Shown here: positions 35,327 to 44,061 of the stretch, piece after piece
How positions within the stretch are numbered: position 1 is the stretch's first letter
Layout: each line of letters starts with the position of its first letter
Assembly (NCBI GenBank): GCA_029570205.1
Contig: JAKQSI010000088.1
Location: forward strand, 33,744 to 97,743
Length of the DNA: 64,000 bases
From: Candidatus Omnitrophota bacterium
GTDB lineage: Bacteria; Hinthialibacterota; Hinthialibacteria; Hinthialibacterales; JAKPRU01
Reading direction: 5' to 3'
Position numbers and translations under genes: made by a program
The notes under the pieces: generated by a model
Seen by the model: only the letters and a program-made list of their open reading frames with translations
What the model was told of the DNA's origin: nothing
Databases searched by the model: none

Positions 35327-36439
35327 ATGGCGGATACGGAGAGCGGACAGGAAAAGACAGAACCTGCAACAGCGCGACGGCGCGAGCAGGCACGGGAACA
35401 GGGACAGGTTCCCAAAAGCATGGAGGCCAACACAGCCGTCATGCTTCTGGCCGCCCTGATTCTGTTTTACTACTATGCTCCGCACTTTCTGGAGAGCCTG
35501 TGCGAGATTATGACGTATTACATCCAGAATGCGGCGCGCATTCCGGTCGACACGGTCAGTTTTCCCTCGCTGGTTTTGACCGTCTGTGTCCAGCTCGCCG
35601 ACTTGCTCTGGCCGTTTGCGCTGACATTTATTCTGGTCGCTCTCGTGATCAACCTGCTCCAGGTCGGATTGCTGTTCAGCGGAAAAGTCCTCATTCCGAA
35701 ATTCAACCGCATTAATCCCAAGAACGGTCTGAAACGGATATTCTCGCTTCGCGGTGTTATGGAAACGCTGAAATCCGCCGCCAAGCTGATGGTTATCGCA
35801 CCGGTTATGTATGGCGTGGTCTATTCGGAGATACCGATTCTCCTGTCGCTGGATCGAATGCCGGTGCGGGATATTTTCGTGGAGTTGGGCCTGCTGACGT
35901 ATCGCATGGTGTTTCGTGGAATCATCATTCTGCTGATTCTCGCCATCATCGACTACATCTACCAGCGCTACGACAACGAGCAGCAACTCCGCATGACCAA
36001 GCAGGAAGTGAAAGATGAGATGAAGCAGAGCCAGGGAGATCCGCAGATCCGTGCCCGGATCCGCTCCATCCAGCGGGATATTGCGCGGCGAAGGATGATG
36101 GGCGCAGTTCCCGAAGCGGAAGTCGTGGTTACCAACCCGACGGAATACGCGGTGGCGCTGTCGTACAAGCAAGAGAAGATGCCTGCCCCGAGAATCGTGG
36201 CAAAGGGGCGCGGATATGTCGCACAAACGATCAAACAGATTGCGCGGGATCACAATGTGCCCATTTATGAGGACCGGCTGCTGGCCCGCACTCTGTTTAA
36301 ACTGGATGTCGGGTCGTTTATCCCGCCGGAATTGTACAGGGCGGTAGCGGAGGTCCTGGTCTGGGTGAACCAGATTACCGGGCGGTACCAGGATGTGGTC
36401 GAACGTCATGCGCGAGAACAGGAGAGGAATACGGCGTAG
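35327..36439 (+). CDS. flhB: Flagellar export switch protein FlhB, with NPTE in place of NPTH
   Basis: 370 residues. It begins with the usual TEPATARRREQAREQGQVPKS stretch, then four membrane helices, a charged linker (QEVKDEMKQSQGDPQIRARIRSIQRDIARRRM) and the cytoplasmic domain. The domain normally self-cleaves between Asn and Pro of NPTH to switch export from hook to filament. Here residues 270-273 read NPTE (codons aac ccg acg gaa), followed by the usual YAVAL. The Asn and Pro needed for cleavage are kept. The rest (APRIVAKGRGYVAQTIKQIARDHNVPIYEDRLLARTLF) is normal. A 190-base repeat-bearing gap separates it from flhA. Confidence 0.96.
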   Translation: MADTESGQEKTEPATARRREQAREQGQVPKSMEANTAVMLLAALILFYYYAPHFLESLCEIMTYYIQNAARIPVDTVSFPSLVLTVCVQLADLLWPFALTFILVALVINLLQVGLLFSGKVLIPKFNRINPKNGLKRIFSLRGVMETLKSAAKLMVIAPVMYGVVYSEIPILLSLDRMPVRDIFVELGLLTYRMVFRGIIILLILAIIDYIYQRYDNEQQLRMTKQEVKDEMKQSQGDPQIRARIRSIQRDIARRRMMGAVPEAEVVVTNPTEYAVALSYKQEKMPAPRIVAKGRGYVAQTIKQIARDHNVPIYEDRLLARTLFKLDVGSFIPPELYRAVAEVLVWVNQITGRYQDVVERHAREQERNTA

Positions 36440-36470
36440 GCGACCGGCAGCGTGGCGAGATAAATAAGGA

Positions 36471-36605
36471 CCCTCACCCCAACCCTCTCCCGGAGGCAAC
36501 GTTGTTAGATTAAGGATCGAGAGAACGGTGAGAATTGGTCTTGACGAAGCAGCGCAGGGGCTGATGCACTCCCCCCAATCTTCTCCCGGAGGGAGAGAGA
36601 GGCTT
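36471..36605. repeat. Two CCCTC/CTCCC palindromic repeats inside the flagellar operon
   Basis: CCCTCACCCCAACCCTCTCC at about 36471 and CTTCTCCCGGAGGGAGAGA at about 36580, separated by about 70 bases. They split flhB from flhA. Same family as at 5511, 16268 and 19295. Confidence 0.55.
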
Positions 36606-36627
36606 TTTCAGGGCGAATGAGGCAACT

Positions 36628-38799
36628 ATGGCAGATGCAGGCGGATTGAACAGGATCGCCAGGCAATTCAGCGGCCCGCAGATCGCGAATGCGATTACGG
36701 CGGGGGTGTTTGTGGCGATTCTGGGGATTATGCTGGGGAATATCCCGCCGAATATTCTGTCGATGCTCCTGGTCATCAACATTGCGTTGTCGCTGCTGAT
36801 CCTGATGCTTGGGATCTACGTGGAGCGACCGCTTGATTTCTCCGCATTTCCCAGTGTATTGCTGATGATGACGCTGTTTCGACTGGCTCTGAATGTGGCC
36901 TCGACAAAACTGATTCTAACTTCCGGCGGTCCGAATGTGGGCCTGAATAAGGCCGGTGCGGTGATCCAGTTTTTCGGGGAGGTTGTTGCGGGGAATAATC
37001 CGGTGATCGGTTTTGTGATCTTCATTATCCTGATTATCATCCAGGCCATTGTCATTACAAAAGGCGCGACCCGTATCGCGGAGGTGGCCGCGCGATTCAC
37101 ATTGGATGCCATGCCCGGCAAGCAGATGGCGATTGATGCAGACTTGAACGCGGGTCTCATTACGGAGGCGGAAGCCCGAAGTCGTCGGGCCATGATCTCC
37201 CGCGAAGCGGATTTTTACGGGGCCATGGACGGCGCAAGCAAGTTTGTCCGGGGAGACGTGATTGCGGGAATTATCATCACGGTCGTGAATATCATTGGCG
37301 GCATTTTTGTCGGATTGATTCAGGAGCAATTACCGATCTTCGAGGTGTTGCGTCGGTACACGATCCTGACAATCGGCGACGGCCTGGTGAGCCAGATTCC
37401 ATCCCTGATGGTTTCCACCGCAGCGGGTGTTGTGGTGACAAGGGCCGCCACGGACGAGGCGCTGGGCGTGAACCTGGCGCAGCAGATTTTTGCGAGGCCG
37501 GAGGCCATGTTCGCCGCGTCGTCTGCGCTGGCGTTAATCGCCACGATCGGCGCTGTCATCTCGCCGAGCATTGTGCCGTTCTTTCTCATCGCTGCGCTTA
37601 TTGTCGCAGGAGGGGCGTATTTCCGCCGACATTTGGAGGCGATGAAACGGAAGAAAGAAGAGGAACACCGGCGTGAAGAGGAGGAGGTCGCCGCCGAAGT
37701 GCCGGAAGCGGTGGAACGCCTGCTGGAGGTGGATCCGATGGAGATTGAAATCGGATACGCCCTGATCCCCGTGGTGGATGCGCAGCAGGGCGGTGACCTG
37801 TTGGATCGGGTGTCCGCCATCCGCCGTCAAACCGCAATCGAATTGGGCATTGTTGTTCCGCCGATTCGCATCCGCGACAACATGCAGCTGCCGCCGAGGG
37901 TGTATGTGATTCGCATTCGTGGAAACGAGATGGCCCGTGGGGAACTTCGTCCCGACCGCCTCCTTGCGATGCACCCCTCCGGCCAGGATACGGAGGAAGA
38001 TATTCCGGGAATCAAAACGCGGGAACCGGCTTTCGGGCTGCCCGCGAAATGGATTGAGAAAGACGAGCGAGCCAGGGCGGAAATGGCCGGGTATCAGATT
38101 ATCGAACCGGCCGCTGTTCTCGCCACGCACCTTTCGGAGGTAATCAAGAACAACGCTCACGAACTCCTGGGACGACAGGAAGTCCAGGAACTACTGGACA
38201 ACCTGAAAGAACGCAACCCCGTCCTGGTGAAAGACGTGCTCGAAACGGTTCATGTTAAAGTGGGGGTCATTCAGAAGACACTCCAGAACCTCCTTCGGGA
38301 ACGGGTTCCCATCCGCAACCTGGAAGTGATTCTCGAAACGATCTCCGACTATGCCGAATCCGCCAACCACAATCCCGACACCCTCAGCGAGTATTGCCGA
38401 ATCGCGCTGGCAAGAACGATTACGCACGCTTACCTGGATCAGAGCGGGAAACTGCCGGTGATCAGTCTGGACCCGCGAATCGAGACGAAACTGCTGGATG
38501 CCATGCAGAAAGCAGGCCCGGCCGGAATCATGGCCGTGGATCCCGGTTACGGAGAACGTCTGGTCGGGCGGATTCTAAGCGAGGCGGACCGGGTAATCAG
38601 CCAGGGGCTGCATCCGGTCCTGATTACATCCCCGCAGATCCGGGCGCATTTGAAACGGATGTGCGAGCGAAGAATCCCCAGTTTGGTGGTACTGTCTTTC
38701 AATGAAGTCGCGGCAGAGGTGAACCTGCGCCGCGTGGGAACAATTCCGTTTGAGGATGCCCCGCGCAAGGCAGAGGAGCCGGCAGGAACTCCGGCGTAA
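36628..38799 (+). CDS. flhA: Flagellar export protein FlhA
   Basis: 723 residues. The N-terminal ~330 residues hold eight membrane helices with the family motif RPLDFSAFPSVLLMMTLFRLALNVASTKLIL and the conserved cytoplasmic FHIPEP-type loop (RFTLDAMPGKQMAIDADLNAG). The C-terminal ~350 residues form the cytoplasmic ring domain (PVVDAQQGGDLLDRVSAIRRQTAIELG; LGRQEVQELLDNLKERNPVLVKDV; VITSPQIRAHLKRM) that docks export chaperones. FlhA is the proton-coupled engine of flagellar type III export. It sits directly before flhF. Confidence 0.98.
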   Translation: MADAGGLNRIARQFSGPQIANAITAGVFVAILGIMLGNIPPNILSMLLVINIALSLLILMLGIYVERPLDFSAFPSVLLMMTLFRLALNVASTKLILTSGGPNVGLNKAGAVIQFFGEVVAGNNPVIGFVIFIILIIIQAIVITKGATRIAEVAARFTLDAMPGKQMAIDADLNAGLITEAEARSRRAMISREADFYGAMDGASKFVRGDVIAGIIITVVNIIGGIFVGLIQEQLPIFEVLRRYTILTIGDGLVSQIPSLMVSTAAGVVVTRAATDEALGVNLAQQIFARPEAMFAASSALALIATIGAVISPSIVPFFLIAALIVAGGAYFRRHLEAMKRKKEEEHRREEEEVAAEVPEAVERLLEVDPMEIEIGYALIPVVDAQQGGDLLDRVSAIRRQTAIELGIVVPPIRIRDNMQLPPRVYVIRIRGNEMARGELRPDRLLAMHPSGQDTEEDIPGIKTREPAFGLPAKWIEKDERARAEMAGYQIIEPAAVLATHLSEVIKNNAHELLGRQEVQELLDNLKERNPVLVKDVLETVHVKVGVIQKTLQNLLRERVPIRNLEVILETISDYAESANHNPDTLSEYCRIALARTITHAYLDQSGKLPVISLDPRIETKLLDAMQKAGPAGIMAVDPGYGERLVGRILSEADRVISQGLHPVLITSPQIRAHLKRMCERRIPSLVVLSFNEVAAEVNLRRVGTIPFEDAPRKAEEPAGTPA

Positions 38800-38837
38800 T
38801 AAGGAATTCGTAAGGGATAGAAAGGAAGGGCCGAATC

Positions 38838-40265
38838 GTGCGAGTCAAAAAGTTTACCGCTCCGACAATCAGCGAGGCCATGCGTCTTGTGAAGAACGAA
38901 CTGGGCGAGGATGCCATTATCGTTCATACAAAAGAACATCGGAAACCGATTTTGGGGCTGTTCGGACGGCCATTTGTGGAAGTGACCGCCGGGATCGGCC
39001 TTGGTTCCGGCAAGTCCGCCGGAACGGCGAAAAAGTCTCCGGAATCACCGGTCTCCGTCGTCCCTCCTCCCATCATCATGCCTCAAGCGGTCGCGAGTGC
39101 GAACCGCGCGGATCGGGTCGATCTCAGCCCGCACGCCCTCCAATCGTGTGCGGCATCACCGGAATTAAAGGCGCTCGCGCGCTCGGTTCTTACGCAGGCC
39201 GGTCAGTCACCGGAGAAACCAAGCGAAGAAGCCATCCGGCGGGATACCCTGGATGCCTCCATCATGCTGGACAAAAGACTGGCCTCGCTGGAAGAACAGA
39301 TGGTTCGCTTGACCGGCCTGATCGAAAGAGCCGCCGGTCCCGCGCTGTGCGTTCCATCCACGCCGCGTATCTCCGATCCCTGGAAAGATTATCTCCTCAT
39401 GCAGGAGGTCGATGAGACTCTGGCGGATGAAATCCTGGGAGCGATTAACGGGAAAGTAACCCGCCGCGCCATTCGGGAGGAGATCATTCGGCGTCTCACG
39501 GTAACCGGCCCGATCCTCACTGATGAAGTCAAATCCGGTACGAAGGTGGTCATGCTGGTGGGGCCGACCGGTGTAGGAAAGACCACTACGCTGGCGAAAA
39601 TCGCGCCGGGATTCACTCATCCGACCAACGGAATCCGTCGAAGCGCGGTGTTTATGACTGCTGACCTGTTCCGAATTGCCGCTGTCGAACAGCTTCAGAA
39701 ATACAGTGAAATTCTGCGTGTTCCCCTCGAAGTTGTGTACTCCCCCGAAGAGGCCGCCGCCGCCATTCAACGACACCAGGATGCCGACCTGATCCTTGTG
39801 GATACCGGCGGAACCGGCCAACGAAATGAAAGCCAGATTTCCAACCTGGCCGCCATTGCGAAAGCCTGTCAGCCGGTTGAGGTTCACCTGGTTGTCGCGG
39901 CGACGACGAAGAGTTGCGATCTTCGAGACATTGTCGAACGATTTCGGGAGATGGATCCCCAACGGTTGCTGGTGACGAAACTCGATGAGTCCACTGCATT
40001 GGGGAATATCCTCAACGCGGTCGTCGCCTCCGGCCTGCCGGTTTCCTATATGACAACCGGTCAAATGGTTCCCGAAGATATCGAGGTGGCCACATCGGAA
40101 CGTCTTGCGGATCTCATTCTGGGAACCGGGGGGCCGCAGGAGGTTCTGGAATCCGCGAAGGCCATCCATACGGACCCCCCGGATATTTCCGAAGAGGAGT
40201 TTATCCCCATTACCGAACAGGTGACGCAGAAGATCACCCTTGCCGGAGGTGTCCGAAATGCCTGA
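38838..40265 (+). CDS. flhF: Flagellar placement GTPase FlhF
   Basis: 475 residues from a GTG with AAGGAAGGG upstream. It is an SRP-type GTPase that sets flagellum position and number. The B domain is at the N-terminus (VRVKKFTAPTISEAMRLVKNELG), then a variable linker and N domain. The G domain has GPTGVGKTTTLAKI (G1), TADLFRIAAVEQLQKYSEIL (G2) and VTKLDESTALGN (G4). The G3 segment reads DTGGTGQRN rather than the usual DTAG form. Its stop overlaps the start of flhG by eight bases. Confidence 0.95.
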   Translation: MRVKKFTAPTISEAMRLVKNELGEDAIIVHTKEHRKPILGLFGRPFVEVTAGIGLGSGKSAGTAKKSPESPVSVVPPPIIMPQAVASANRADRVDLSPHALQSCAASPELKALARSVLTQAGQSPEKPSEEAIRRDTLDASIMLDKRLASLEEQMVRLTGLIERAAGPALCVPSTPRISDPWKDYLLMQEVDETLADEILGAINGKVTRRAIREEIIRRLTVTGPILTDEVKSGTKVVMLVGPTGVGKTTTLAKIAPGFTHPTNGIRRSAVFMTADLFRIAAVEQLQKYSEILRVPLEVVYSPEEAAAAIQRHQDADLILVDTGGTGQRNESQISNLAAIAKACQPVEVHLVVAATTKSCDLRDIVERFREMDPQRLLVTKLDESTALGNILNAVVASGLPVSYMTTGQMVPEDIEVATSERLADLILGTGGPQEVLESAKAIHTDPPDISEEEFIPITEQVTQKITLAGGVRNA

Positions 40266-41412
40266 CAACATTCGCGATCAAGCGGAGGGATTGCGCCGTC
40301 TTATGGAATCCGGCGAACTCCCGGAGCCTTCCGCCCAGGAGGGTGCGGTGGCAGTGGAGGATATTCCCGAAGACGCTCCTGTTGTCGAGGATGAAGACTC
40401 GATAGCGGTGGACGTCTGCTCCGAGGAACTCCCTGCGGAATCATCCGGCGCGGACCTCCTGCTTGACACGTCCCGTTCGACGGAAGTCTTTCCAGGAACC
40501 GATTCGCTTTCTCCGTCCGCCGTGTTTCGAATTCCGGCGGTAAAGCCGCTGGAGAAGCCGCTCCCAAGGGGCCGGGATCAACTGGGCATCCGGTCGGAAA
40601 CGAAAGTGATTGCCGTGACCAGCGGAAAAGGCGGCGTCGGGAAAACCAACCTGGTGTGTAACCTGGCTCTCGCTCTGGCGCAAATGGGACGCCGGGTGAT
40701 TGTGTTCGATGCGGACCTGTCGCTTGCGAATATCGACGTCCTGCTGGGCATTTCTCCGCGATTCAACCTGTCCCATGTCCTTTCGGGACAGAAAACGCTG
40801 CGGGAAGTCCTGGTGACCGGACCGGAAGGGATTCTGGTCGTTCCGGGAGGATCGGGCATTGAGGAACTGGCTAACCTGGGAAAGGAAGACCTGGAAAACC
40901 TCCTGGATTCGTTTGAGGAACTGGATGGGGAATGCGATCTCCTGCTGATCGACACCGCAGCGGGCATCAACCACTCCGTCTTGAGCTTCCTTCTGGCGGT
41001 GGACCAGGTACTGGTGGTGACGACTCCCGAACCGACCGCGTATACGGATGCCTACGCGCTGATTAAGGTCCTGGCGCAACACGCCCCGGAAAAGCGGGTG
41101 GGGGTGACGGTGAATATGGCACGTAACAACCGGGAGGCTGCAGACGTGACCCGGCTGATGCTGCAAATCTGCCGGACAATGCTGCATACCGGATTCGACA
41201 ACTTCGGCAGTATTCCCAGGGATATGGAGATGCTTCAGGCCGTGCGGGAACAATGTCCCCTGTTATTACACAGCCCGTACAGCCCGGCCTCAAAGAGCAT
41301 TCGACGCCTGGCATGTTCGTTACTTCAGGCGGAACGGCAGCTGGCATCCTCCGGGGGATTGCGCGGATTTATGAATCGCCTCCTGGGAAGAGCGCGGACC
41401 ACGGCCGCCTAG
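40258..41412 (+). CDS. flhG: MinD-type ATPase FlhG (FleN/YlxH) with a long N-terminal linker
   Basis: 384 residues from the ATG at 40258, preceded by GGAGGTG. It is a P-loop ATPase that limits flagellar number and activates FlhF. The N-terminus carries DQAEGLR (residues 7-13), matching the DQAxxLR activator motif known from Bacillus FlhG. The deviant Walker A TSGKGGVGKTN begins only at about residue 120, so some 100 acidic, probably disordered residues separate the two, far longer than usual. Later motifs include FDADLSLANIDVLLG and LLIDTAAGI. It overlaps flhF by eight bases. Confidence 0.94.
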   Translation: MPDNIRDQAEGLRRLMESGELPEPSAQEGAVAVEDIPEDAPVVEDEDSIAVDVCSEELPAESSGADLLLDTSRSTEVFPGTDSLSPSAVFRIPAVKPLEKPLPRGRDQLGIRSETKVIAVTSGKGGVGKTNLVCNLALALAQMGRRVIVFDADLSLANIDVLLGISPRFNLSHVLSGQKTLREVLVTGPEGILVVPGGSGIEELANLGKEDLENLLDSFEELDGECDLLLIDTAAGINHSVLSFLLAVDQVLVVTTPEPTAYTDAYALIKVLAQHAPEKRVGVTVNMARNNREAADVTRLMLQICRTMLHTGFDNFGSIPRDMEMLQAVREQCPLLLHSPYSPASKSIRRLACSLLQAERQLASSGGLRGFMNRLLGRARTTAA

Positions 41413-41515
41413 CCATATTGTACGATTCGAGAGGCTCTGATAATCTATCAAGCTGCAAGAGAAGGAAATCCGGCAGACAGGAGCGCATTGGTGAAGTGGG
41501 TTTCGGTTTCCGCAA

Positions 41516-41983
41516 ATGGATAAGCGCCGTCTATTCGAAAACATCGCTCTAACCAAGAAACGCATCTTCGCATTGACGACATTTGCGGGATTCAGTGTCG
41601 TATGCGTGGCAACTATCTATGGCAAAGGGATTGATTTTCTTGCGCTTTTTGTGAATAGTGCTGTGGCGGTGATCGTATTCGGACTGCTGGGGTTGGGTAC
41701 GGCCGTTCTATATGAACGGCTGATTGAGGCGCCGCTTATTAACAGTTACCGGGAGGAAGCCCGGCAGCGGATCCGAAACTTGCAGCATGGCGAGCCGGAA
41801 ATGCTGGAAATGGAGGTTCCTGTGTCCGATCTTCGGGCGGGAATGGCGGTGTGTCAGCAGGTTGACAGCGCCGAAGGCGCGTTACTGGTAAGACCGGGTG
41901 CGATCCTGACGGACCGGTTAATTCTGACTCTGCAAGAGAACGGGATCGAGCGGGTTCGAGTCAAGGCGCAAAGAAGCAGTTGA
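41516..41983 (+). CDS. Two-helix membrane protein with a DUF3391-like cytoplasmic module
   Basis: 155 residues. Two hydrophobic helices (IFALTTFAGFSVVCVATIYG and LALFVNSAVAVIVFGLLGLG) precede a soluble tail. The tail has VPVSDLRAGMAVCQQVDSAEGALLVRPGAILTDRLILTLQENGIERV, which resembles the small beta-strand module found N-terminal to many HD-GYP phosphodiesterases. There is no catalytic domain here. The position between flhG and fliA suggests a flagellar membrane role, perhaps as a recruitment partner; this is inference. Confidence 0.75.
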   Translation: MDKRRLFENIALTKKRIFALTTFAGFSVVCVATIYGKGIDFLALFVNSAVAVIVFGLLGLGTAVLYERLIEAPLINSYREEARQRIRNLQHGEPEMLEMEVPVSDLRAGMAVCQQVDSAEGALLVRPGAILTDRLILTLQENGIERVRVKAQRSS

Positions 41984-42053
41984 GAACGGCTACAATAAAA
42001 ACCCTCCGTCGGCTTATGGTCGGAAATCCTGAGACCGACGGACAGACAGCACA

Positions 42054-42869
42054 ATGCGATCACGCGACACCACGACAAAGAAGGCCATCAGCCCGGAGGA
42101 AGAAGCCGAGCTGTGGAAATCTTTCAAGAACGAAAATTCGTTTGAGGCGCGTGAAACGCTGGCGAACAAATACATTCACCTGGTCAAATATGTCATTAAC
42201 CGCCTGTTGTCGGCCTCCCATATCGAAAGCGAGGTACTGGATTATGATGATTTGTTTTCCTGTGGGGTAATGGGATTATTGGCAGCGCTAGATAATTTTG
42301 ATCTTTCCCGGAACGTGAAATTCATTACCTACGCCATCCCCCGAATTCGCGGTTCAATCATTGACGAGTTGCGCTCCGTCGACTGGATTCCCCGCTCGCT
42401 TCGTCAGCGGGTCAACCAGCTTCAGGCGACATTCCAGGAGGTCGAACAGGAGCTCCAGCGACCTGCCACAGATACCGAGGTGGCGGATCGGCTGGGTGTG
42501 GATTCGGCGGTTCTGAGCGGATTGCTTCAGGATGCCAGCCGCGCCGCGCTTCTTTCCCTGGACGAGATCCTTCGCATCTCGGACGAGAGTTCTGCCACAC
42601 GCGGGGAAATGACCCCGGCCGCCGACGCGGAGGACCCCCGTCGTCAGATACAAAAAGAAGAAATCGTCGAGGTCCTCACAGTGGCTATTGAAAACCTCCC
42701 GGAAAAGGAACGCCTTGTTGTCGTCATGTATTACAACGAGGAATTGACCTTGCGGGAAATCGGGGAGGTTTTAGGAGTCACCGAATCGCGAGTTTGCCAG
42801 CTGCACACAAAGGCCATGATGCGGTTGCGCGGTCGATTGGCTTCCATTCAGCACGACCTTTTCGTTTAA
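42054..42869 (+). CDS. fliA: Flagellar sigma factor FliA/WhiG (sigma-28)
   Basis: 271 residues. Region 2 (ANKYIHLVKYVINRL; YDDLFSCGVMGLLAALDNFDL; VKFITYAIPRIRGSIIDELRSVDWIPRSLR) is characteristic of sigma-28, including IRGSIIDELR. Region 3 and region 4 (LPEKERLVVVMYYNEELTLREIGEVLGVTESRVCQLHTKAM) are intact. It should drive late flagellar genes; one candidate target promoter is at 17444. No anti-sigma FlgM gene is in the window. Confidence 0.96.
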   Translation: MRSRDTTTKKAISPEEEAELWKSFKNENSFEARETLANKYIHLVKYVINRLLSASHIESEVLDYDDLFSCGVMGLLAALDNFDLSRNVKFITYAIPRIRGSIIDELRSVDWIPRSLRQRVNQLQATFQEVEQELQRPATDTEVADRLGVDSAVLSGLLQDASRAALLSLDEILRISDESSATRGEMTPAADAEDPRRQIQKEEIVEVLTVAIENLPEKERLVVVMYYNEELTLREIGEVLGVTESRVCQLHTKAMMRLRGRLASIQHDLFV

Positions 42870-42939
42870 TGGTTTTTTGCTTTTTAGAATACATTTGGTA
42901 CTATTTAAAGAAGGAGAATCTCCGAATCGGAGGTGCGCC

Positions 42940-43272
42940 GTGAGACTGGCCGATTTTCAGAACCCCCTGGCGAACACGCTCCACGTCCAGAATCAGCAGC
43001 AGGCCGGACAGCAGCTTCAGCAGACTCTGCCCGTAGCTGTCGCCCGCGAGATCCAACAACAGGATATCCAAGAGACAACCACCGTTAAGGAAACGCAAGA
43101 GGATCGCGGAGTCGATCCGATCCGGCAAGAGGAAGAGCGCGGTCAACGTCGCCGACGGATGCCGCGCAGACGGGCAGCGGCCAGCAGCGGACCTCCGCCC
43201 GTCCCCACCAGAGAACATCGCTCACCCGCCAAGGACGGTATCCACGGGATTAAGATTGACGTTCAGGCGTGA
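42940..43272 (+). CDS. Small Gln/Arg-rich protein at the end of the flagellar block
   Basis: 110 residues from a GTG with GGAGG seven bases upstream. The N-terminal half is Gln-rich and probably helical (QNQQQAGQQLQQTLPVAVAR), with QQDIQETTTVKETQED. The rest is basic (RGQRRRRMPRRRAAA) with a Pro-rich tail. Small proteins of this style often follow the flagellar sigma gene in Clostridia and Deltaproteobacteria, without known function. It is 70 bases after fliA. Confidence 0.7.
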   Translation: MRLADFQNPLANTLHVQNQQQAGQQLQQTLPVAVAREIQQQDIQETTTVKETQEDRGVDPIRQEEERGQRRRRMPRRRAAASSGPPPVPTREHRSPAKDGIHGIKIDVQA

Positions 43273-43277
43273 TCACA

Positions 43278-43305
43278 ATTGCGGATTGGGGATTGCGGAT
43301 TGGGA
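43278..43305. repeat. 14-base tandem duplication
   Basis: Two head-to-tail copies of ATTGCGGATTGGG(G/A) in the gap between the flagellar block and vapB. Probably replication slippage. Confidence 0.7.
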
Positions 43306-43326
43306 AATCATTGAGAGGTTTGAAAC

Positions 43327-43590
43327 ATGGCGATTGTTGAACGCGGCATCGTGCAGGGACCGAACATCGTTTTTCCGAAAACACTCTCCTTGCCGGTGGA
43401 CACCGAGGTTATCGTCCATATCGAGCCGGTGAGTGCGACTCAGTCCAAAGAAACGCCACTCGATGAAGCGGATTTCATGCGGCAACCTTGCTTCGGGATA
43501 TGGAAAGACCGCGCGGACATGGCTGACGCAGTTGCCTGGGTTAGAAAGGAGCGTGACTCTTGGAATCATCGACCGGGAAGCGGGGACTGA
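43327..43590 (+). CDS. Antitoxin of a VapBC-type pair
   Basis: 87 residues. The N-terminal half (MAIVERGIVQGPNIVFPKTLSLPVDTEVIVHIEP) has the swapped-hairpin AbrB-like look of small antitoxins. The C-terminal half, which would wrap the toxin, has DFMRQPCFGIWKDR. Its end overlaps the PIN toxin gene by 31 bases, the usual toxin-antitoxin arrangement, and it probably binds its own promoter. Confidence 0.75.
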   Translation: MAIVERGIVQGPNIVFPKTLSLPVDTEVIVHIEPVSATQSKETPLDEADFMRQPCFGIWKDRADMADAVAWVRKERDSWNHRPGSGD

Positions 43591-43961
43591 TCGATACGGA
43601 CATTCTACTTGATGCGCCCAAGGGAAACGAACGCTCAAAACACCTCCTGTATCAGCAACAAACAAGGGGAGCCATTCAAATCAGCGTCATCACTGCCATG
43701 GAGTTGATCCGCGGATGCCGGAATGCCGGCGAATTGCGATCCCTGCTGGATTTCATGGACACGTTCAGTGTGTTGCCGATCGGCCCGGTGGCCTCACAAA
43801 AAGCCTACCAATGGCCAGTCTCGTATTCCCTGAGCCATGGCCTCCAGATTCCCGATGCCCTCATAGCCGGGACGGCGGTTGAGTACGGTTTGACCCTGTT
43901 TACCGGCAATACATGCCATTTTCGGATGATCCCGGAAGTGATTGTTGAGCAACCCTACTGA
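43560..43961 (+). CDS. vapC: PIN-domain toxin VapC
   Basis: 133 residues from a TTG preceded by AAAGGAG. PIN-domain RNase landmarks: LIDTDILLDA (first Asp cluster), SVITAMELIRG (Glu), IPDALIAGTAVEYGLTLFTGN (third Asp and the T-x-N motif). VapC toxins cleave tRNA or rRNA when freed from the antitoxin. It is coupled to the upstream antitoxin and ends the plus-strand run that began at fliP. Confidence 0.9.
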   Translation: MESSTGKRGLIDTDILLDAPKGNERSKHLLYQQQTRGAIQISVITAMELIRGCRNAGELRSLLDFMDTFSVLPIGPVASQKAYQWPVSYSLSHGLQIPDALIAGTAVEYGLTLFTGNTCHFRMIPEVIVEQPY

Positions 43962-43979
43962 TTGCCAGGGAGCAGAACA

Positions 43980-43997
43980 GGCGGACAGCCGTCCGCC
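43980..43997. repeat. Hairpin between convergent vapC and Fe-S genes
   Basis: GGCGGAC / GTCCGCC stem with AGCC loop, then a GCCCCGGCATCTTGCCGG-type element at about 44020-44041. No T-run, so it is repeat-like rather than a clear terminator. Confidence 0.5.
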
Positions 43998-44061
43998 CTT
44001 ACGCATGACGTGCATTCCACGGGTGGCCCCGGCATCTTGCCGGTGAATCGGGATAGCCGAA

